A stretch of 64,000 nucleotides of DNA from Alphaproteobacteria bacterium (GTDB taxonomy: Bacteria > Pseudomonadota > Alphaproteobacteria > ATCC43930 > CGMCC-115725). Below, piece by piece: positions 19,171-29,605 of this stretch. The DNA lies in the NCBI GenBank assembly GCA_028871055.1, contig JAGWON010000006.1:1-64000 (forward strand). Direction: 5' to 3'. Within the stretch, counting starts at the first letter, position 1; every line of letters begins with the position of its first letter. The notes under the pieces were generated by a model. It was not told the origin of the DNA, did not search any database, and saw only the letters and a list, made by a program, of their open reading frames with translations. The position numbers were made by a program, and so were the translations under genes.

Positions 19171-19253
19171 CGGCGCAAGATGGCATGCGGCGGCCGGACC
19201 GGTAAAGGTGCCGCGCCGCCGCGGCTCCGATCCGATCGCTGGCTTCCTTTCAT

Positions 19254-19328
19254 CGTCATGCCCGGCCGAAGTGCCGGGCATCCACGCCTTCAAGTCGTGG
19301 ATGGCCGGGACGGGCCCGGCCGTGACAA
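19254..19328. repeat. Composite palindromic repeat (family A)
   Basis: cgtcatgcccggccgaagtgccgggcatccacgccttcaagtcgtggatggccgggacgggcccggccgtgacaa. Confidence 0.8.
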
Positions 19329-19452
19329 CCGACAAAGCGGATCGCAAACGAGACGCTCCGCCTGCGCCGCCGCGGCGCGCTTCCGTGCGTCGCCAAGAGC
19401 GCGGTATAAGAGACGACCGCCGCCATCGCGGCGTGCCGGCACCGGAGCGGCG

Positions 19453-20115
19453 ATGATCGTCACCTGTCCGACCTGTTCGACGCGCTACCTCGTCGACACG
19501 CAGAAGCTCGGCGTGCAGGGCCGCATGGTTCGCTGCGGCAGCTGCGGCCACACCTGGTACCAGGCGCCTCCCGAGCACGCGACGTCGCGAATCGATCTCA
19601 CCGAGCCCGTGCCCGAGCCGACGCCGGGCGTGGTCGAGCGGCGCGGCTTGCCGGCGATTCAGCGCCGCCGCCGGTCGTGGGGCAAGCTGGTCGCGCTGCT
19701 CGTGCTGCTGCTGGTGCTGGCTGGCGCCGGCTGGGGCGCGATCTTCATGCGCGACCGGGTGATGGCGCTGGTGCCGCAATCGGCGCGGATCTACAGCCGG
19801 CTCGGCCTCGCCGCCAGCATGCCGGATTTCGGTCCCGGGCTCGCGCTGCGCGACGTCGCGCCCCGGCGCGCGGTCGAAAACGGTCAGTCGGTGCTGGTGA
19901 TCGACGGCCGGATCGTCAATCTCTCGTCGGCGCGCCGGCGCGTGCCGCCGCTCAAGGTGACGCTGCGCGACGCCAACGACAAGCCGCTGACCTCGTGGAC
20001 CTTCTCGGCCGGCATCGCCGAACTCGGGCCCGGCGCCTCGGCGTCGTTCCACACCACCTACCAGCAGCCGACCGCCGATGCCACCGGCGTCGTCGTCACG
20101 CTCCAAAATCCGTAG
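19453..20115 (+). CDS. MJ0042-type zinc-ribbon membrane protein with DUF3426-like region
   Basis: MIVTCPTCSTRYLVDTQKLGVQGRMVRCGSCGHTWYQ then TM and C-terminal beta-rich region. Confidence 0.85.
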   Translation: MIVTCPTCSTRYLVDTQKLGVQGRMVRCGSCGHTWYQAPPEHATSRIDLTEPVPEPTPGVVERRGLPAIQRRRRSWGKLVALLVLLLVLAGAGWGAIFMRDRVMALVPQSARIYSRLGLAASMPDFGPGLALRDVAPRRAVENGQSVLVIDGRIVNLSSARRRVPPLKVTLRDANDKPLTSWTFSAGIAELGPGASASFHTTYQQPTADATGVVVTLQNP

Positions 20116-20269
20116 AGCGCCGCCGGCGCAGATCGCGCGCGCGTTGCTCGAACTCCTCGGCGATCTGCACCAGCTCGTTGCCCGCAGGCGGCCGAAACCG
20201 CTGCGCCAGGGCGCGGAACTGGGCGGCCTTTTCCTCGAGAAAACGGATTTCGTCGAGGTCGTCGGTCAC
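20096..20269 (-). CDS. 57-aa helical small protein (paralogue of 20402-20575 product)
   Basis: GTG start; MTDDLDEIRFLEEKAAQFRALAQRFRPPAGNELVQIAEEFEQRARDLRRRRSTDFGA; ends 20 bp inside the convergent gene. Confidence 0.65.
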   Translation of the reverse strand: MTDDLDEIRFLEEKAAQFRALAQRFRPPAGNELVQIAEEFEQRARDLRRRRSTDFGA

Positions 20270-20401
20270 GAGCTGCGCCTCCTGCGGGTCAGCGAGCCCC
20301 CCGGAGAAAACGGCCTAACCCCCTCGCAATTTCCGTCGCTCCTGTGTTAAGAGCGTGATCGACGAACCACGGTTGTGCCACAGTCGATCCGGTGATCCGC
20401 C

Positions 20402-20575
20402 ATGTCGCAGGCGGCCTATCTACGACTCCAAGCAGCGCGCTGTCGGCGGCTGGCGCACGCGATCGCCGTTCCCGACGTCGTCGCGACGCTGCTCGAGATG
20501 GCGAAGGAATTCGACGAGCGCGCCGCCAAGCTCGAAGCCGAACAGGAGCCTGACGGCGACGCCGCCAACGAGTGA
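20402..20575 (+). CDS. 57-aa helical small protein
   Basis: MSQAAYLRLQAARCRRLAHAIAVPDVVATLLEMAKEFDERAAKLEAEQEPDGDAANE; below track length cutoff. Confidence 0.7.
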   Translation: MSQAAYLRLQAARCRRLAHAIAVPDVVATLLEMAKEFDERAAKLEAEQEPDGDAANE

Positions 20576-20602
20576 GACGCGCCGTCCCGCCGGCGTCCGC
20601 GC

Positions 20603-23014
20603 CTAGAATTCCTGCAACAGGCGGTCGATGTAGTCGTGCTCGAGCGGCGGGCGGTCCGGCTCGCCGGCGCGCCGGCGCAGCTCGTCGAGAATCTGCTTCG
20701 CCTTCTCGAGCGCATAGTCGTTCTGCGCCTTGCCCATGCGCAGCGCGCCGCCGTCGTCGACCCCGTTGCCGTCGTCGTTCGGCAACAGCCGGCCGAACGG
20801 ATCGCGCCGGACTCGCGGCTGGTCGCTGTCGCCGGGACCGCCGAACGCGCTCGTGTCTGCACTTCCCATCTTCCGGGCAATTTCGCGCGCCGCCTGCTGC
20901 AGCGCGTCCACCGCATCGGTCTGCGGCCCGATCGCCTGGCCGGGAGCGCCGCGCTTGAGCGCCTCGACCGCGTTGCGCATGGCGCGGTCGGCGCGCGCCA
21001 TCGGCTGCGGAACGGCGCCGCCGTTCTCGCCCAGCCGGCGCATCATGTCGCCGAGCGCCTGCCGCAGCGCCTCCTGCGCCGCGGCACCGTTGCCGCGCTG
21101 CGCGCCGCGGCTGCGCGACTGGCGAAAGCTCTGGTCGAGCAGCCGCTCCTGGCGGCGCGTCAGGTCCTGCATCGCGTCGAGCGAACCCGCCGAACCCTGC
21201 ATCTGCATCGGCCGCGCGCTGCGCAGATTTTCGAGCAGCTCCTGGAGCTCCGCCAGCATGTCGCGCGCCTGGGCGCGCGCGCCGATGCGCGCCAGCTCGC
21301 GCGCGCGATCGAGGATGCGCTGCAGGTCCTGGCTGGTCAGCATGCGCGACGGATCGATCGGCGTTTGCGCCGCTTGCGGGTTCTGGCGCCGCATCTGCTG
21401 CGCGAGCGCCCGGAGATAGCGGTCGATCTGCTGCTGCAGCTGTTGCATCAGGCGGTCGATCTCGGATTGGGGCGCGTTGCGCGTCAGCGCGTCCTGCAGC
21501 GACTGCATCGACTGGCGCAGCGCATTTTGGTTCAGCCGGGCGCCGCCATCCTCGATGCGCACCGCCGTATCCCACAGCAGCTGCTGCACCGAGTGAACGG
21601 CGTCGGCGTCGCGGTCGAGCAGCAGCCGGTCGGCGGCGGTGCGCATGCCGAGGAACGCGACGATGTCGTCGTCGTAGAGGCCGGGCTGCGCCGACAAATC
21701 CTCGAGTGCGTCGGCCACCGGCTCGCGGTCGCCCGGACGGCGCGTCAGCTCCTTGCGCTCGTCGACGAGGGCGCGCGCGATCGGATTGTGGAAGATGCGC
21801 TCGGGCAGCACGAGCTCCATGATCTCGCTGTCGCCGGTCTGGCCGAGCGCGTCGGCCGCCTGCAGCTGGATCCGCACCCGCACGCCGGCCCACGGGCTCG
21901 CCGTCAGGTCGTTGAAGCTCGTGCCGTGGACGTCCTTGAGGTGGCGGTCGGGCAGGGGCAGGTCGAGCGTCAGGGTCTGGCCGCTCGGATCGTCGGGCCG
22001 GCGGATCAGCGCGGTGACCTTCTCGACGCCGTAATCGTCCTTGGCGTCGTATTCGAGATGCAGCGCGCCCATCGCGGTACGCTGCGGCGGCCGGACTAAG
22101 GCGACGGTCGGAGGATTGTCGGGCATAACGGTGATCGGCCACGATCCCAGCGTGCTCCAGCCCTGGTCGACGGCAAGCCGCGTTCCCGCCTTGATCGTGA
22201 TCTCGCCCTTGTAGTCGCCGTCGTCGATCTTGGTCATCGGTGTGGCGCTGCCGTCGACGACTAGCTTGGGCCGCGCGTCGCCGCCATGCACCCGCGCCAG
22301 CACCGTGCTGCCGACTGGTACGGCAACCGTCCCAGCGGCGCCCTGCGTCGACAGGAATTGCGGCGGCAGGCCGGTGTATTGCGGCGGGCTCACCCAGATG
22401 TCGAGCGCCACCGCCGCTCCGCCGCTGCCGCCGAACGCGAGCTCGGGATTGAGCGCGCGGACGATGCGCGCCGGTGCGTCGGCGCCCGCGTCGATCGTGG
22501 CGAGCAACAGCGCCAGGCTGAGCGCGACGCGCAGCGCATAGGGGTCGCGACGCAGCAGGCCGGCGCGCGGCGACCCGACGCGGAGCGCGCGCGCCGCCTC
22601 CGCCATGCGCGCCTGATGCACGTGCCACAGCGCGGCGCTTGCCGGATCCTCCGCGCTCGCCAAAGTGTCCTCGAGCGCGGCGAGCGGCCGGTGCGCGAGG
22701 CCGCTCGCGGTCTCGAGCCGCCGCCGGGCGGCCGCGTGCGACGGCAGCCGCAGGTCGCGCACGCCGAGCGTCAGCGTGGCGATCAGCGCGGCGACGAAGA
22801 GTCCGAGCAGCGCCGCGGCCGCCCAGGCGGGCAAGCGGGCGGGAACGTCGAACAGCGCCAGCGCGAGAAACGCTCCGGCGACGAACAGCGCCGGCCACAG
22901 CGCCGGCCAGATCCGCTCCCAGCCGAGCGCGAGACGGGCCAGCGCCAGGCGCGCGCCGAGCCGCGGCCGCGTGTCCGGCTCGGTGACAAAATCGGGGCGC
23001 TTTTGATCGCGCAA
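20603..23014 (-). CDS. TIGR02302 family membrane protein (DUF4175)
   Basis: 803 aa; N-terminal TM pair, AALEDTLASAEDPASAALWHVHQARM, Gln-rich middle, C-terminal RRDPFGRLLPNDDGNGVDDGGALRMG. Confidence 0.88.
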   Translation of the reverse strand: MRDQKRPDFVTEPDTRPRLGARLALARLALGWERIWPALWPALFVAGAFLALALFDVPARLPAWAAAALLGLFVAALIATLTLGVRDLRLPSHAAARRRLETASGLAHRPLAALEDTLASAEDPASAALWHVHQARMAEAARALRVGSPRAGLLRRDPYALRVALSLALLLATIDAGADAPARIVRALNPELAFGGSGGAAVALDIWVSPPQYTGLPPQFLSTQGAAGTVAVPVGSTVLARVHGGDARPKLVVDGSATPMTKIDDGDYKGEITIKAGTRLAVDQGWSTLGSWPITVMPDNPPTVALVRPPQRTAMGALHLEYDAKDDYGVEKVTALIRRPDDPSGQTLTLDLPLPDRHLKDVHGTSFNDLTASPWAGVRVRIQLQAADALGQTGDSEIMELVLPERIFHNPIARALVDERKELTRRPGDREPVADALEDLSAQPGLYDDDIVAFLGMRTAADRLLLDRDADAVHSVQQLLWDTAVRIEDGGARLNQNALRQSMQSLQDALTRNAPQSEIDRLMQQLQQQIDRYLRALAQQMRRQNPQAAQTPIDPSRMLTSQDLQRILDRARELARIGARAQARDMLAELQELLENLRSARPMQMQGSAGSLDAMQDLTRRQERLLDQSFRQSRSRGAQRGNGAAAQEALRQALGDMMRRLGENGGAVPQPMARADRAMRNAVEALKRGAPGQAIGPQTDAVDALQQAAREIARKMGSADTSAFGGPGDSDQPRVRRDPFGRLLPNDDGNGVDDGGALRMGKAQNDYALEKAKQILDELRRRAGEPDRPPLEHDYIDRLLQEF

Positions 23015-23030
23015 ATCCCTGGTCCAGTCG

Positions 23031-24326
23031 TCAACGCCCGGCGAGCCACGGCGCCATCCGGTCGCGCGCCAGCAGCGCGTCGTAGCTTGGCCGTTCGCGG
23101 ATCACCGCGAAATCGCCGCCGCGCACTAACACTTCCGCGGTCGGCGGACGGGTATTGTAGCTGGAACTCATCACCGCGCCATAGGCTCCCGCCGACAAGA
23201 TGGCCGTCAGGTCGCCGGGCCGGAACGGCGGCAGTAAGCGGTCGAGGGCGAAGGCATCGCCGGTCTCGCAGACCGGGCCGACCACGCTCTGCGCCAGCGC
23301 CGGGCCGCGGCCAACGGGCGGCTTCACCGGCCCGATCTCGTGCCAGGCGTCGTACAGCGCCGGGCGCAGCAGGTCGTTCATCGCCGCGTCGACGATGACG
23401 AAGCGCCGCGTCACGCCCTCCTTCACGTAAAGCACGCGCGTGACCAGCACGCCCGCGTTGCCGACGATGTAGCGCCCCGGCTCGAAGGCGAGCTCGACAT
23501 CGAGTCCCTGGGTCATGTGTCCGACGACCGCGGCGTATTCCTCGATCGAGGGTGGCGTCTCGTCCCGGTAGCGGATGCCGATACCGCCGCCGAAATCGAT
23601 CCGTGGGAGCTTGATGCCGCGGTTGTTCAGCGCGCGCCACAGCTCGATCACGCGCAAGAAGGCGATCTCGAACGGGCCCAGCGCGGTCAGCTGCGAGCCG
23701 ATATGGACGGCCATGCCCTTGAGCGCGATGCCGGGCAGCGCCGCGGCCTCGACGAAAACGTCCGGCGCATGCGCCAGGTCGATGCCGAACTTGTTCTCCT
23801 TCTTGCCGGTGGCGATCTTGTGATGCGTGCGCGCGTCGACGTCGGGATTGACGCGGATGGCGACCGGCGCGACGCGGCCCGCGCGCTGGGCGATCGCGCT
23901 CAGCGCCTCGAGCTCGCCGCGCGATTCGACGTTGATCTGATATGCGTCATGCTCGAGCGCGAAGGCGAGCTCGGCCTCGGTCTTACCGATGCCGGAGAAG
24001 ACGATGCGCTGGCCCGGAATGCCCGCCGCCAGCGCGCGGCGGAACTCGCCCTCGGAGACGACGTCGGCGCCGGATCCCAGCCGCGCCAGGGTCGCGATCA
24101 CCGACAGATTCGAATTGGCCTTGACCGAATAGCACAGCCGCGGGGCGCGGCCGGCGAAGGCCGCAGCGAAGCGCCGGTACTGCCGTTCGATGGCGCCGCT
24201 CGAGTAGCAGTAGAAGGGCGTGCCGACCGCCGCCGCGATGCGCGACAGCGCTACGTCCTCGACGGACAGCTCGCCGTCGCGATAGGCGATTTCCGGCGCG
24301 TCGGGATGCGGAACCGCCGCGCTCAC
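23031..24326 (-). CDS. lysA: Diaminopimelate decarboxylase
   Basis: TPFYCYSSGAIERQYRRF, CYSVKANSNLSVIATLARLGSGADVVSEGE, GPVCETGDAFA. Confidence 0.95.
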   Translation of the reverse strand: MSAAVPHPDAPEIAYRDGELSVEDVALSRIAAAVGTPFYCYSSGAIERQYRRFAAAFAGRAPRLCYSVKANSNLSVIATLARLGSGADVVSEGEFRRALAAGIPGQRIVFSGIGKTEAELAFALEHDAYQINVESRGELEALSAIAQRAGRVAPVAIRVNPDVDARTHHKIATGKKENKFGIDLAHAPDVFVEAAALPGIALKGMAVHIGSQLTALGPFEIAFLRVIELWRALNNRGIKLPRIDFGGGIGIRYRDETPPSIEEYAAVVGHMTQGLDVELAFEPGRYIVGNAGVLVTRVLYVKEGVTRRFVIVDAAMNDLLRPALYDAWHEIGPVKPPVGRGPALAQSVVGPVCETGDAFALDRLLPPFRPGDLTAILSAGAYGAVMSSSYNTRPPTAEVLVRGGDFAVIRERPSYDALLARDRMAPWLAGR

Positions 24327-24335
24327 GAGCCCGAC

Positions 24336-24482
24336 TCATTCACTGGGGTATTTTCCCGGATAGGTCTGCGGCTGATCCTTCGGCGGCGCCGGGTCGCTCT
24401 TCTTGCCGCACGACGCCAGCGGCAGCGCCAGTGCCAGTGCCGCCGCCACCAGGATCAGAATCGGAAGCCTGCGCCACCTCAT
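24336..24482 (-). CDS. Small LptM-like lipoprotein
   Basis: [48 protein letters not shown]; lipobox LASC; between argH and lysA. Confidence 0.8.
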   Translation of the reverse strand: MRWRRLPILILVAAALALALPLASCGKKSDPAPPKDQPQTYPGKYPSE

Positions 24483-25915
24483 CTCTTCTTGTTCTCCTTC
24501 TTCTCTTCCAGAAACCGCGCGCGCGCCGCCTTGGCCGCGGCCGCGACCAGCGTCGGCGCGGTGCCGCCCAGGCTCGCGCGGCTGGCGACCGATTTCTCGA
24601 CCGTCAGCACCTCGCGCGCCGCGGCGGTGATGCGCGGCTCGATCGTTTGCATTTCCTTGAGCGGCAGATCGGCCAGGCTCGTGCCCATCTCCTCGGCGCG
24701 CTTGACCAGCGTGCCGACGATGCGGTGCGCGTCGCGGAACGGCAGCGCGAGATTGCGGGTGAGCCAGTCGGCGAGGTCGGTGGCGGTGCTGTGGCCGGCG
24801 GCGGCGGCGCGCCGCATCGCCGCCTTGTCGACGGCGATGTCGCGTACCATGCCGGCGGTCGCGGCGAGGCACAGTTCCAGCGTGTCGGCGGCCTCGAACA
24901 CCGGCACCTTGTCCTCCTGCATGTCCTTGGAATAGGCCAGCGGCAGGCCTTTCATCACCGTGACCAGCGACGCGAATGCGCCGAGGAACCGGCCGGTCTT
25001 GGCGCGCACCAGCTCGGCGGCGTCGGGGTTGCGCTTCTGCGGCATCATCGAGCTGCCGGTGGTATAGGAGTCCGACAGCCGGATGAAGCCGAAGGGCGGC
25101 GACAGCCAGAGCACGATCTCCTCGGCGAAGCGCGACAGATGCATGCCCGATATCGCGCAAGCCGCGAGGAACTCGAGCGCGAAGTCGCGGTCGGAGACGG
25201 CATCGAGCGAGTTGGCCATCGGCTGGTCGAAGGCAAGCGCCTTCGCCGTCTTGTCGCGGTCGATCGGGAACGACGTGCCGGCGAGCGCTCCCGCGCCCAA
25301 AGGACATTCGTTGAGCCGCTTGCGGCAATCGCGCAGGCGGCCGCGGTCGCGTCCCAGCATCTCGACATAGGCGAGCAGATGATGGCCGAAGGTCACCGGC
25401 TGCGCCGTCTGCAGGTGCGTGAAGCCGGGCATGACGGTGGCGGCATGCGTCTCCGCCTGGTCGATCAGCGCCGCTTGCAGCAGCGTCATGTGCCGGTCGA
25501 GATGGTCGATCGCGTCGCGCACCCACAGCCGGAGGTCGGTCGCGACCTGGTCGTTGCGCGAGCGCGCGGTATGGAGCCGGCCCGCCGCCGGCCCGATCAG
25601 CTCGCCGAGCCGCGCCTCGATGTTGAGGTGGATATCCTCGTGCTCGACGCGGAATGGAAACCGCCCGGCTTCGATCTCGGCGCGAATTTTCTCTAGACCG
25701 CGCGCGATCGCCTCGCCATCCTCGGGCGTGATGATCCGCCGCGCCACCAGCATCGCGCAGTGGGCGAGCGATCCGGCGATATCCTGGGCATAGAGCCGCC
25801 TGTCGAAATCGATCGAGACGTTGATGCGCTGCATGATCTCCGCCGGCTCGCCGGACAGCCGCCCGCCGCGCGCGGCGTTGCGCGGCTTGGCGGCGGATGG
25901 GCGCGGGCGGCTCAT
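24479..25915 (-). CDS. argH: Argininosuccinate lyase
   Basis: [20 protein letters not shown]-like [38 protein letters not shown]. Confidence 0.95.
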   Translation of the reverse strand: MSRPRPSAAKPRNAARGGRLSGEPAEIMQRINVSIDFDRRLYAQDIAGSLAHCAMLVARRIITPEDGEAIARGLEKIRAEIEAGRFPFRVEHEDIHLNIEARLGELIGPAAGRLHTARSRNDQVATDLRLWVRDAIDHLDRHMTLLQAALIDQAETHAATVMPGFTHLQTAQPVTFGHHLLAYVEMLGRDRGRLRDCRKRLNECPLGAGALAGTSFPIDRDKTAKALAFDQPMANSLDAVSDRDFALEFLAACAISGMHLSRFAEEIVLWLSPPFGFIRLSDSYTTGSSMMPQKRNPDAAELVRAKTGRFLGAFASLVTVMKGLPLAYSKDMQEDKVPVFEAADTLELCLAATAGMVRDIAVDKAAMRRAAAAGHSTATDLADWLTRNLALPFRDAHRIVGTLVKRAEEMGTSLADLPLKEMQTIEPRITAAAREVLTVEKSVASRASLGGTAPTLVAAAAKAARARFLEEKKENKKR

Positions 25916-25939
25916 GGCGCGGCGGCCCGGGTGACGGCA

Positions 25940-26563
25940 ATGACGAGGTTCATGAAGGCGCTTTCGGTCTTGGTCGTCCTGTGCGTCGCGGCGCTGGGCC
26001 TGCTGCTCTATTACCGCGCCCAGCTTCCGCCCGCCACACCCGCGCCAAGCGTCGCGAACGGGCCGCCGGCCGAGGAAGGATTCGAGTTTACCCCGCTCGC
26101 CCCGCCGCGGCCAGCGCCGGCCTTGCGCTTCACCGCGCGCGACGGCACGCCCAAGACGCTTGCCGATTTCCGCGGCCGGCCGGTGCTGGTCAACTTCTGG
26201 GCGACCTGGTGCGGCCCGTGCCGCGAGGAGATGCCGTCGCTCGACCGGCTCCAGGCCCGGCTCGGGAAGCGGCTCACCGTGCTGGCGATCTCCGAGGACC
26301 GCCGCGGCGCCGATGCCGTCGACCCGTTCCTGGCCAAGCTCAAGCTCGCCGCGCTCGCGGTCTATCTCGATCCCGAGAACGACGCCCTCCAGGCGTTCCA
26401 CCTCCGCGGCCTGCCGACCAGCGTCCTGATCGACCGCGACGGCCGCATGGTCTGGCGCGTCGAGGGCGCGCTCGATTGGACCGGTCCCGACGCCGCGGCC
26501 AAGCTCGCGCCCTATCTCGCGCCGCCGCCGCCCGCTGTGCAGCGCACGTCGACAAGCCCGTAA
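25940..26563 (+). CDS. tlpA: TlpA-family thiol:disulfide reductase
   Basis: [44 protein letters not shown]. Confidence 0.9.
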   Translation: MTRFMKALSVLVVLCVAALGLLLYYRAQLPPATPAPSVANGPPAEEGFEFTPLAPPRPAPALRFTARDGTPKTLADFRGRPVLVNFWATWCGPCREEMPSLDRLQARLGKRLTVLAISEDRRGADAVDPFLAKLKLAALAVYLDPENDALQAFHLRGLPTSVLIDRDGRMVWRVEGALDWTGPDAAAKLAPYLAPPPPAVQRTSTSP

Positions 26564-26616
26564 CGCGTCGCCGCACAAGGCACCCCTCACCCAGCTTTGA
26601 GTAACGCTCGCGTTGC

Positions 26617-26681
26617 TCGCCAACTCAAAGCAACCCTCTCCCCCAAATGGGGGGAGAGGGAAGGGTGAGGGGCGTTAGCGC
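26617..26681. repeat. Intergenic repeat (family C)
   Basis: cgccaactcaaagcaaccctctcccccaaatggggggagagggaagggtgaggggcg. Confidence 0.8.
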
Positions 26682-27367
26682 GCTGACTGAGCGTTCGCCG
26701 TCAGCGCCGCCGTCAGAAACTCGCCGCCGCGCTTCAGGCCTTCCTCGTCGATCGAATGGCCGAGGCCGGGCCGCGCCAGCGATTCCACTTTCACGCCGTT
26801 GGCCGTCAGCGTCTTCACCGCGGCGTCGAGGGATGTGAACGGCACGAGCGGATCGTCTTCGCCGTGCACCAGCAGCACCGGCGGCCGGCAGCGGATCTCC
26901 TGCGCCAGCCGCGCGGCGCCGGCGAGCGCGCCGGAGTAGCCGACGATGCAGGCCGGCGCGCGGGCACGGCGCAGGCCGCAATAGAGCGACATCATCGTGC
27001 CTTGCGAGAATCCGACCAGCGCCAGGCGCGAGTCATCGAGGCCACGCGACGCCAGCAGCTCGTCGAGAAAATGGTCGAGGATCGGTGCCGCCTCTTGGAT
27101 GCCGGCGAGGATCGCCTCGGGCGAGCGGTCCTGCAGGCTGAACCATTGGCGGCCCATCGGCGCCATGTCGTAGGGGAACGGCGCGTTGGGCGAGACGAAT
27201 TCGGTCTCGGGCAGCGCCGGCGCCCAATAGGGCGCGAGGCCGATCAGGTCGTTGGCGTCGGCGCCGACGCCGTGCAGCAGCACGACGACGCTGGCGGGCG
27301 GCTTGCCCGACGCCGGCGGTAGCGCGACGCCCTGCAGATGCGGCGGATGCGGATGATGATCGGCCAT
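26675..27367 (-). CDS. Phospholipase/carboxylesterase (alpha/beta hydrolase)
   Basis: VVLLHGVGADANDLIGLA, VGFSQGTMMSLYCGL, VHGEDDPLVPF. Confidence 0.88.
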   Translation of the reverse strand: MADHHPHPPHLQGVALPPASGKPPASVVVLLHGVGADANDLIGLAPYWAPALPETEFVSPNAPFPYDMAPMGRQWFSLQDRSPEAILAGIQEAAPILDHFLDELLASRGLDDSRLALVGFSQGTMMSLYCGLRRARAPACIVGYSGALAGAARLAQEIRCRPPVLLVHGEDDPLVPFTSLDAAVKTLTANGVKVESLARPGLGHSIDEEGLKRGGEFLTAALTANAQSAR

Positions 27368-27509
27368 GAGCTCCTCGTTTTTGACGCGACAGCGATAGAC
27401 GAAGCGCCGGCGACTGTCACGCCTGCGCGACGCATCGCCGCCACCCTAACCCTCCCCCCTCGAGGGGGAGGGAATGGGAGGGGGGCGATTCATGCTCTAA
27501 GTTGCACCC

Positions 27510-28349
27510 ATGTCCGTCGTCACCCGCTTCGCGCCCAGCCCGACCGGCTATCTCCATCTCGGCCACGCCTATGCGGCGCTGGTCGCGTTCGGCATCGCCC
27601 GCGAGCGCGGCGGCCGTTTCCTGCTGCGCATGGAGGACATCGACCGCGGCCGCTGCCGCGCCGAGTTCGCCGACGCGATCGAGGACGATCTCTCCTGGCT
27701 CGGCATCGCCTGGGACGGCGGCGTGCGCCGCCAGTCGGAGCATCTCGACGATTACCGCGCCGCGCTGGCCCGGCTCGAAGCCATGGCGCTGATCTATCCG
27801 TGCTTTTGCACCCGCGCCGACATCAAGGCCGAGCTCGCCGCCGCCGTCTCGGCGCCGCACGGTCCCGCCGGTCCGCTCTATCCCGGCACCTGCCGTGGCC
27901 TTCCCGAATCCGAGCGCGCGGCGCGCATTCGCCAGGGCCTGGCCTATGCGCTGCGGCTCGACGTCGCCAAGGCGCAGGCCATGACCGGGCCGCTGTTCTG
28001 GGAGGACGAGATCGAAGGGCCGGTCGAAGCCGCGTCGACGCTGCACGGCGATGTCGTGCTGGCGCGCAAGGACGCGCCGACCTCGTACCACCTCGCGGTG
28101 ACGGTCGACGACGCGCTCCAGGGCGTGACGCTGGTGACGCGCGGCGAGGATCTGTTCGCCGCGACCGACATCCACCGCCTGCTGCAGGCGCTGCTCGGCT
28201 ATCCGACGCCGCGCTATCGCCACCACAAGCTGCTGGCCGACGCCGCCGGCAAGCGCTTCGCCAAGCGCGACCAGGCGGTGACGCTGCGCGGCCTGCGCGC
28301 CATCGGCAAGACGCCCGCCGAAGTGCGCGCGATGGCCGGCTTTGCCTAG
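27510..28349 (+). CDS. gluQ: Glutamyl-Q tRNA(Asp) synthetase
   Basis: RFAPSPTGYLHLGHAYAAL, FLLRMEDIDRGRCRAEF; short GluRS paralogue. Confidence 0.92.
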   Translation: MSVVTRFAPSPTGYLHLGHAYAALVAFGIARERGGRFLLRMEDIDRGRCRAEFADAIEDDLSWLGIAWDGGVRRQSEHLDDYRAALARLEAMALIYPCFCTRADIKAELAAAVSAPHGPAGPLYPGTCRGLPESERAARIRQGLAYALRLDVAKAQAMTGPLFWEDEIEGPVEAASTLHGDVVLARKDAPTSYHLAVTVDDALQGVTLVTRGEDLFAATDIHRLLQALLGYPTPRYRHHKLLADAAGKRFAKRDQAVTLRGLRAIGKTPAEVRAMAGFA

Positions 28350-28353
28350 CGCT

Positions 28354-28584
28354 TCACGGTCCGCCGCTGGCCCAGATGTTCACGACGTAGGCGATCGCCT
28401 GTTTGGCGCCCCAATAGCCGTAGCGCACGATCGGATCGAACCAGATGGCGAGCACGGCGAACAGCGCGGCGTAGATGATCCAGCGCCGCCAGCGCGGATA
28501 GGCGAAGAAGCGCGCGCCGCAATGCGGACAGAAGCGCGCCGTTGTGCTGACCTTGTTCCGGCATTCGCGGCACTCGATCAGCAT
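28354..28584 (-). CDS. Small zinc-ribbon membrane protein
   Basis: MLIECRECRNKVSTTARFCPHCGARFFAYPRWRRWIIYAALFAVLAIWF. Confidence 0.75.
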   Translation of the reverse strand: MLIECRECRNKVSTTARFCPHCGARFFAYPRWRRWIIYAALFAVLAIWFDPIVRYGYWGAKQAIAYVVNIWASGGP

Positions 28585-28592
28585 GGCGCCCC

Positions 28593-29444
28593 CTAGTCGA
28601 ACGACCGGTGGAGATCGGTGACGAGATCGAGATACTCGGGATCGTCGGGCCCGATCACGCCGTGGCGCAGCGCGAAGTCGATCATCACCAGGTTGACGTT
28701 GAACTTGAAATCGTCGGTGTCGCGCACCCGCGCCACCACGTCGGCCGCGTCCATCAGCGCGAATGAGACGATCTCGCCGTCGGTGTTGCGCGGCGTAAAT
28801 TCGGCCGGAATCTCGATATCGTAGACGAACAAAACGTCGTCGCGCACACCGTCCGGCGTGCCCATGCGATAGGAGATCGCGCCGGCCGGCACGGCGCGCG
28901 CGGTGAGGTCGCGCGGCATCGCCGCCTCTTCCCCGCCTTCCTTGAGCAGCGTCTCGACCAGGCCGTGATCGCGGCCGATGCCGCCCGCGACCAGATTGTC
29001 GAGCTTGTCGGGCGCCACCAGCTTGTCGGGCGCGCGCCGGCCGATCCATAGCTTCAACGCGCCGCCGTCGCGGCGCCAGCCGTTGAGATGCACGCCATAG
29101 GCGCGCGCGCCGAAGAACGGCACCGCGCCGCGGTCGAGGTCGAAGCGCGGCACCGCGCTCCAGCGCTCGGCGACGGCGAAATACTCGCGGCGGTACTTGG
29201 TGACGACGCCGTGCGCGACCAGCGTCTCGACCGCTTCGTCGATCCGCGCGGTGAGCGCGGCGCGGCCGCCCGCGGCGACGATCCGCACCGCGTCGGCGCC
29301 GACGTCGAAAATCGCCGGAAACCGCCGCAGCTCTGCGGCGTTGTCGCGGCGGATCAGGCCCAGCCGCGCGCCGTCGTGCCGCAGCGGCACGAAGCGCGCC
29401 GCATCCCAGGCGTTGCAGGCGCGGATGTGGCGCAGCAGGCTCAT
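28593..29444 (-). CDS. DUF4743/NUDIX family protein
   Basis: Internal KLWIGRRAPDKLVAPDKLDNLVAGGIGRDHGLVETLLKEGGEEAAMP NUDIX-like region. Confidence 0.8.
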   Translation of the reverse strand: MSLLRHIRACNAWDAARFVPLRHDGARLGLIRRDNAAELRRFPAIFDVGADAVRIVAAGGRAALTARIDEAVETLVAHGVVTKYRREYFAVAERWSAVPRFDLDRGAVPFFGARAYGVHLNGWRRDGGALKLWIGRRAPDKLVAPDKLDNLVAGGIGRDHGLVETLLKEGGEEAAMPRDLTARAVPAGAISYRMGTPDGVRDDVLFVYDIEIPAEFTPRNTDGEIVSFALMDAADVVARVRDTDDFKFNVNLVMIDFALRHGVIGPDDPEYLDLVTDLHRSFD

Positions 29445-29605
29445 CGCGCCATTTCAACATGCCCGCGACGCGGCGTCGTGACAAAACCGGGATCCTGCCG
29501 CGCCGCGCCGCCCGCGTCCCAATTTCGTCATTTTGTTTCCCGGTATGGCCATATTCGCTGCCTAGCTACTGGGCGGGTTCCCGATGGTCGGGACGGAGGA
29601 TCGAC

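Noticed and set aside
17606-19186. Track ORF appearing to fuse FtsE and FtsX regions
   Set aside because: The N-terminal part is out of frame with FtsE (Arg/Ala-rich shadow); true genes are ftsE 18493-19170 and ftsX 17606-18496 with a 4-nt overlap.
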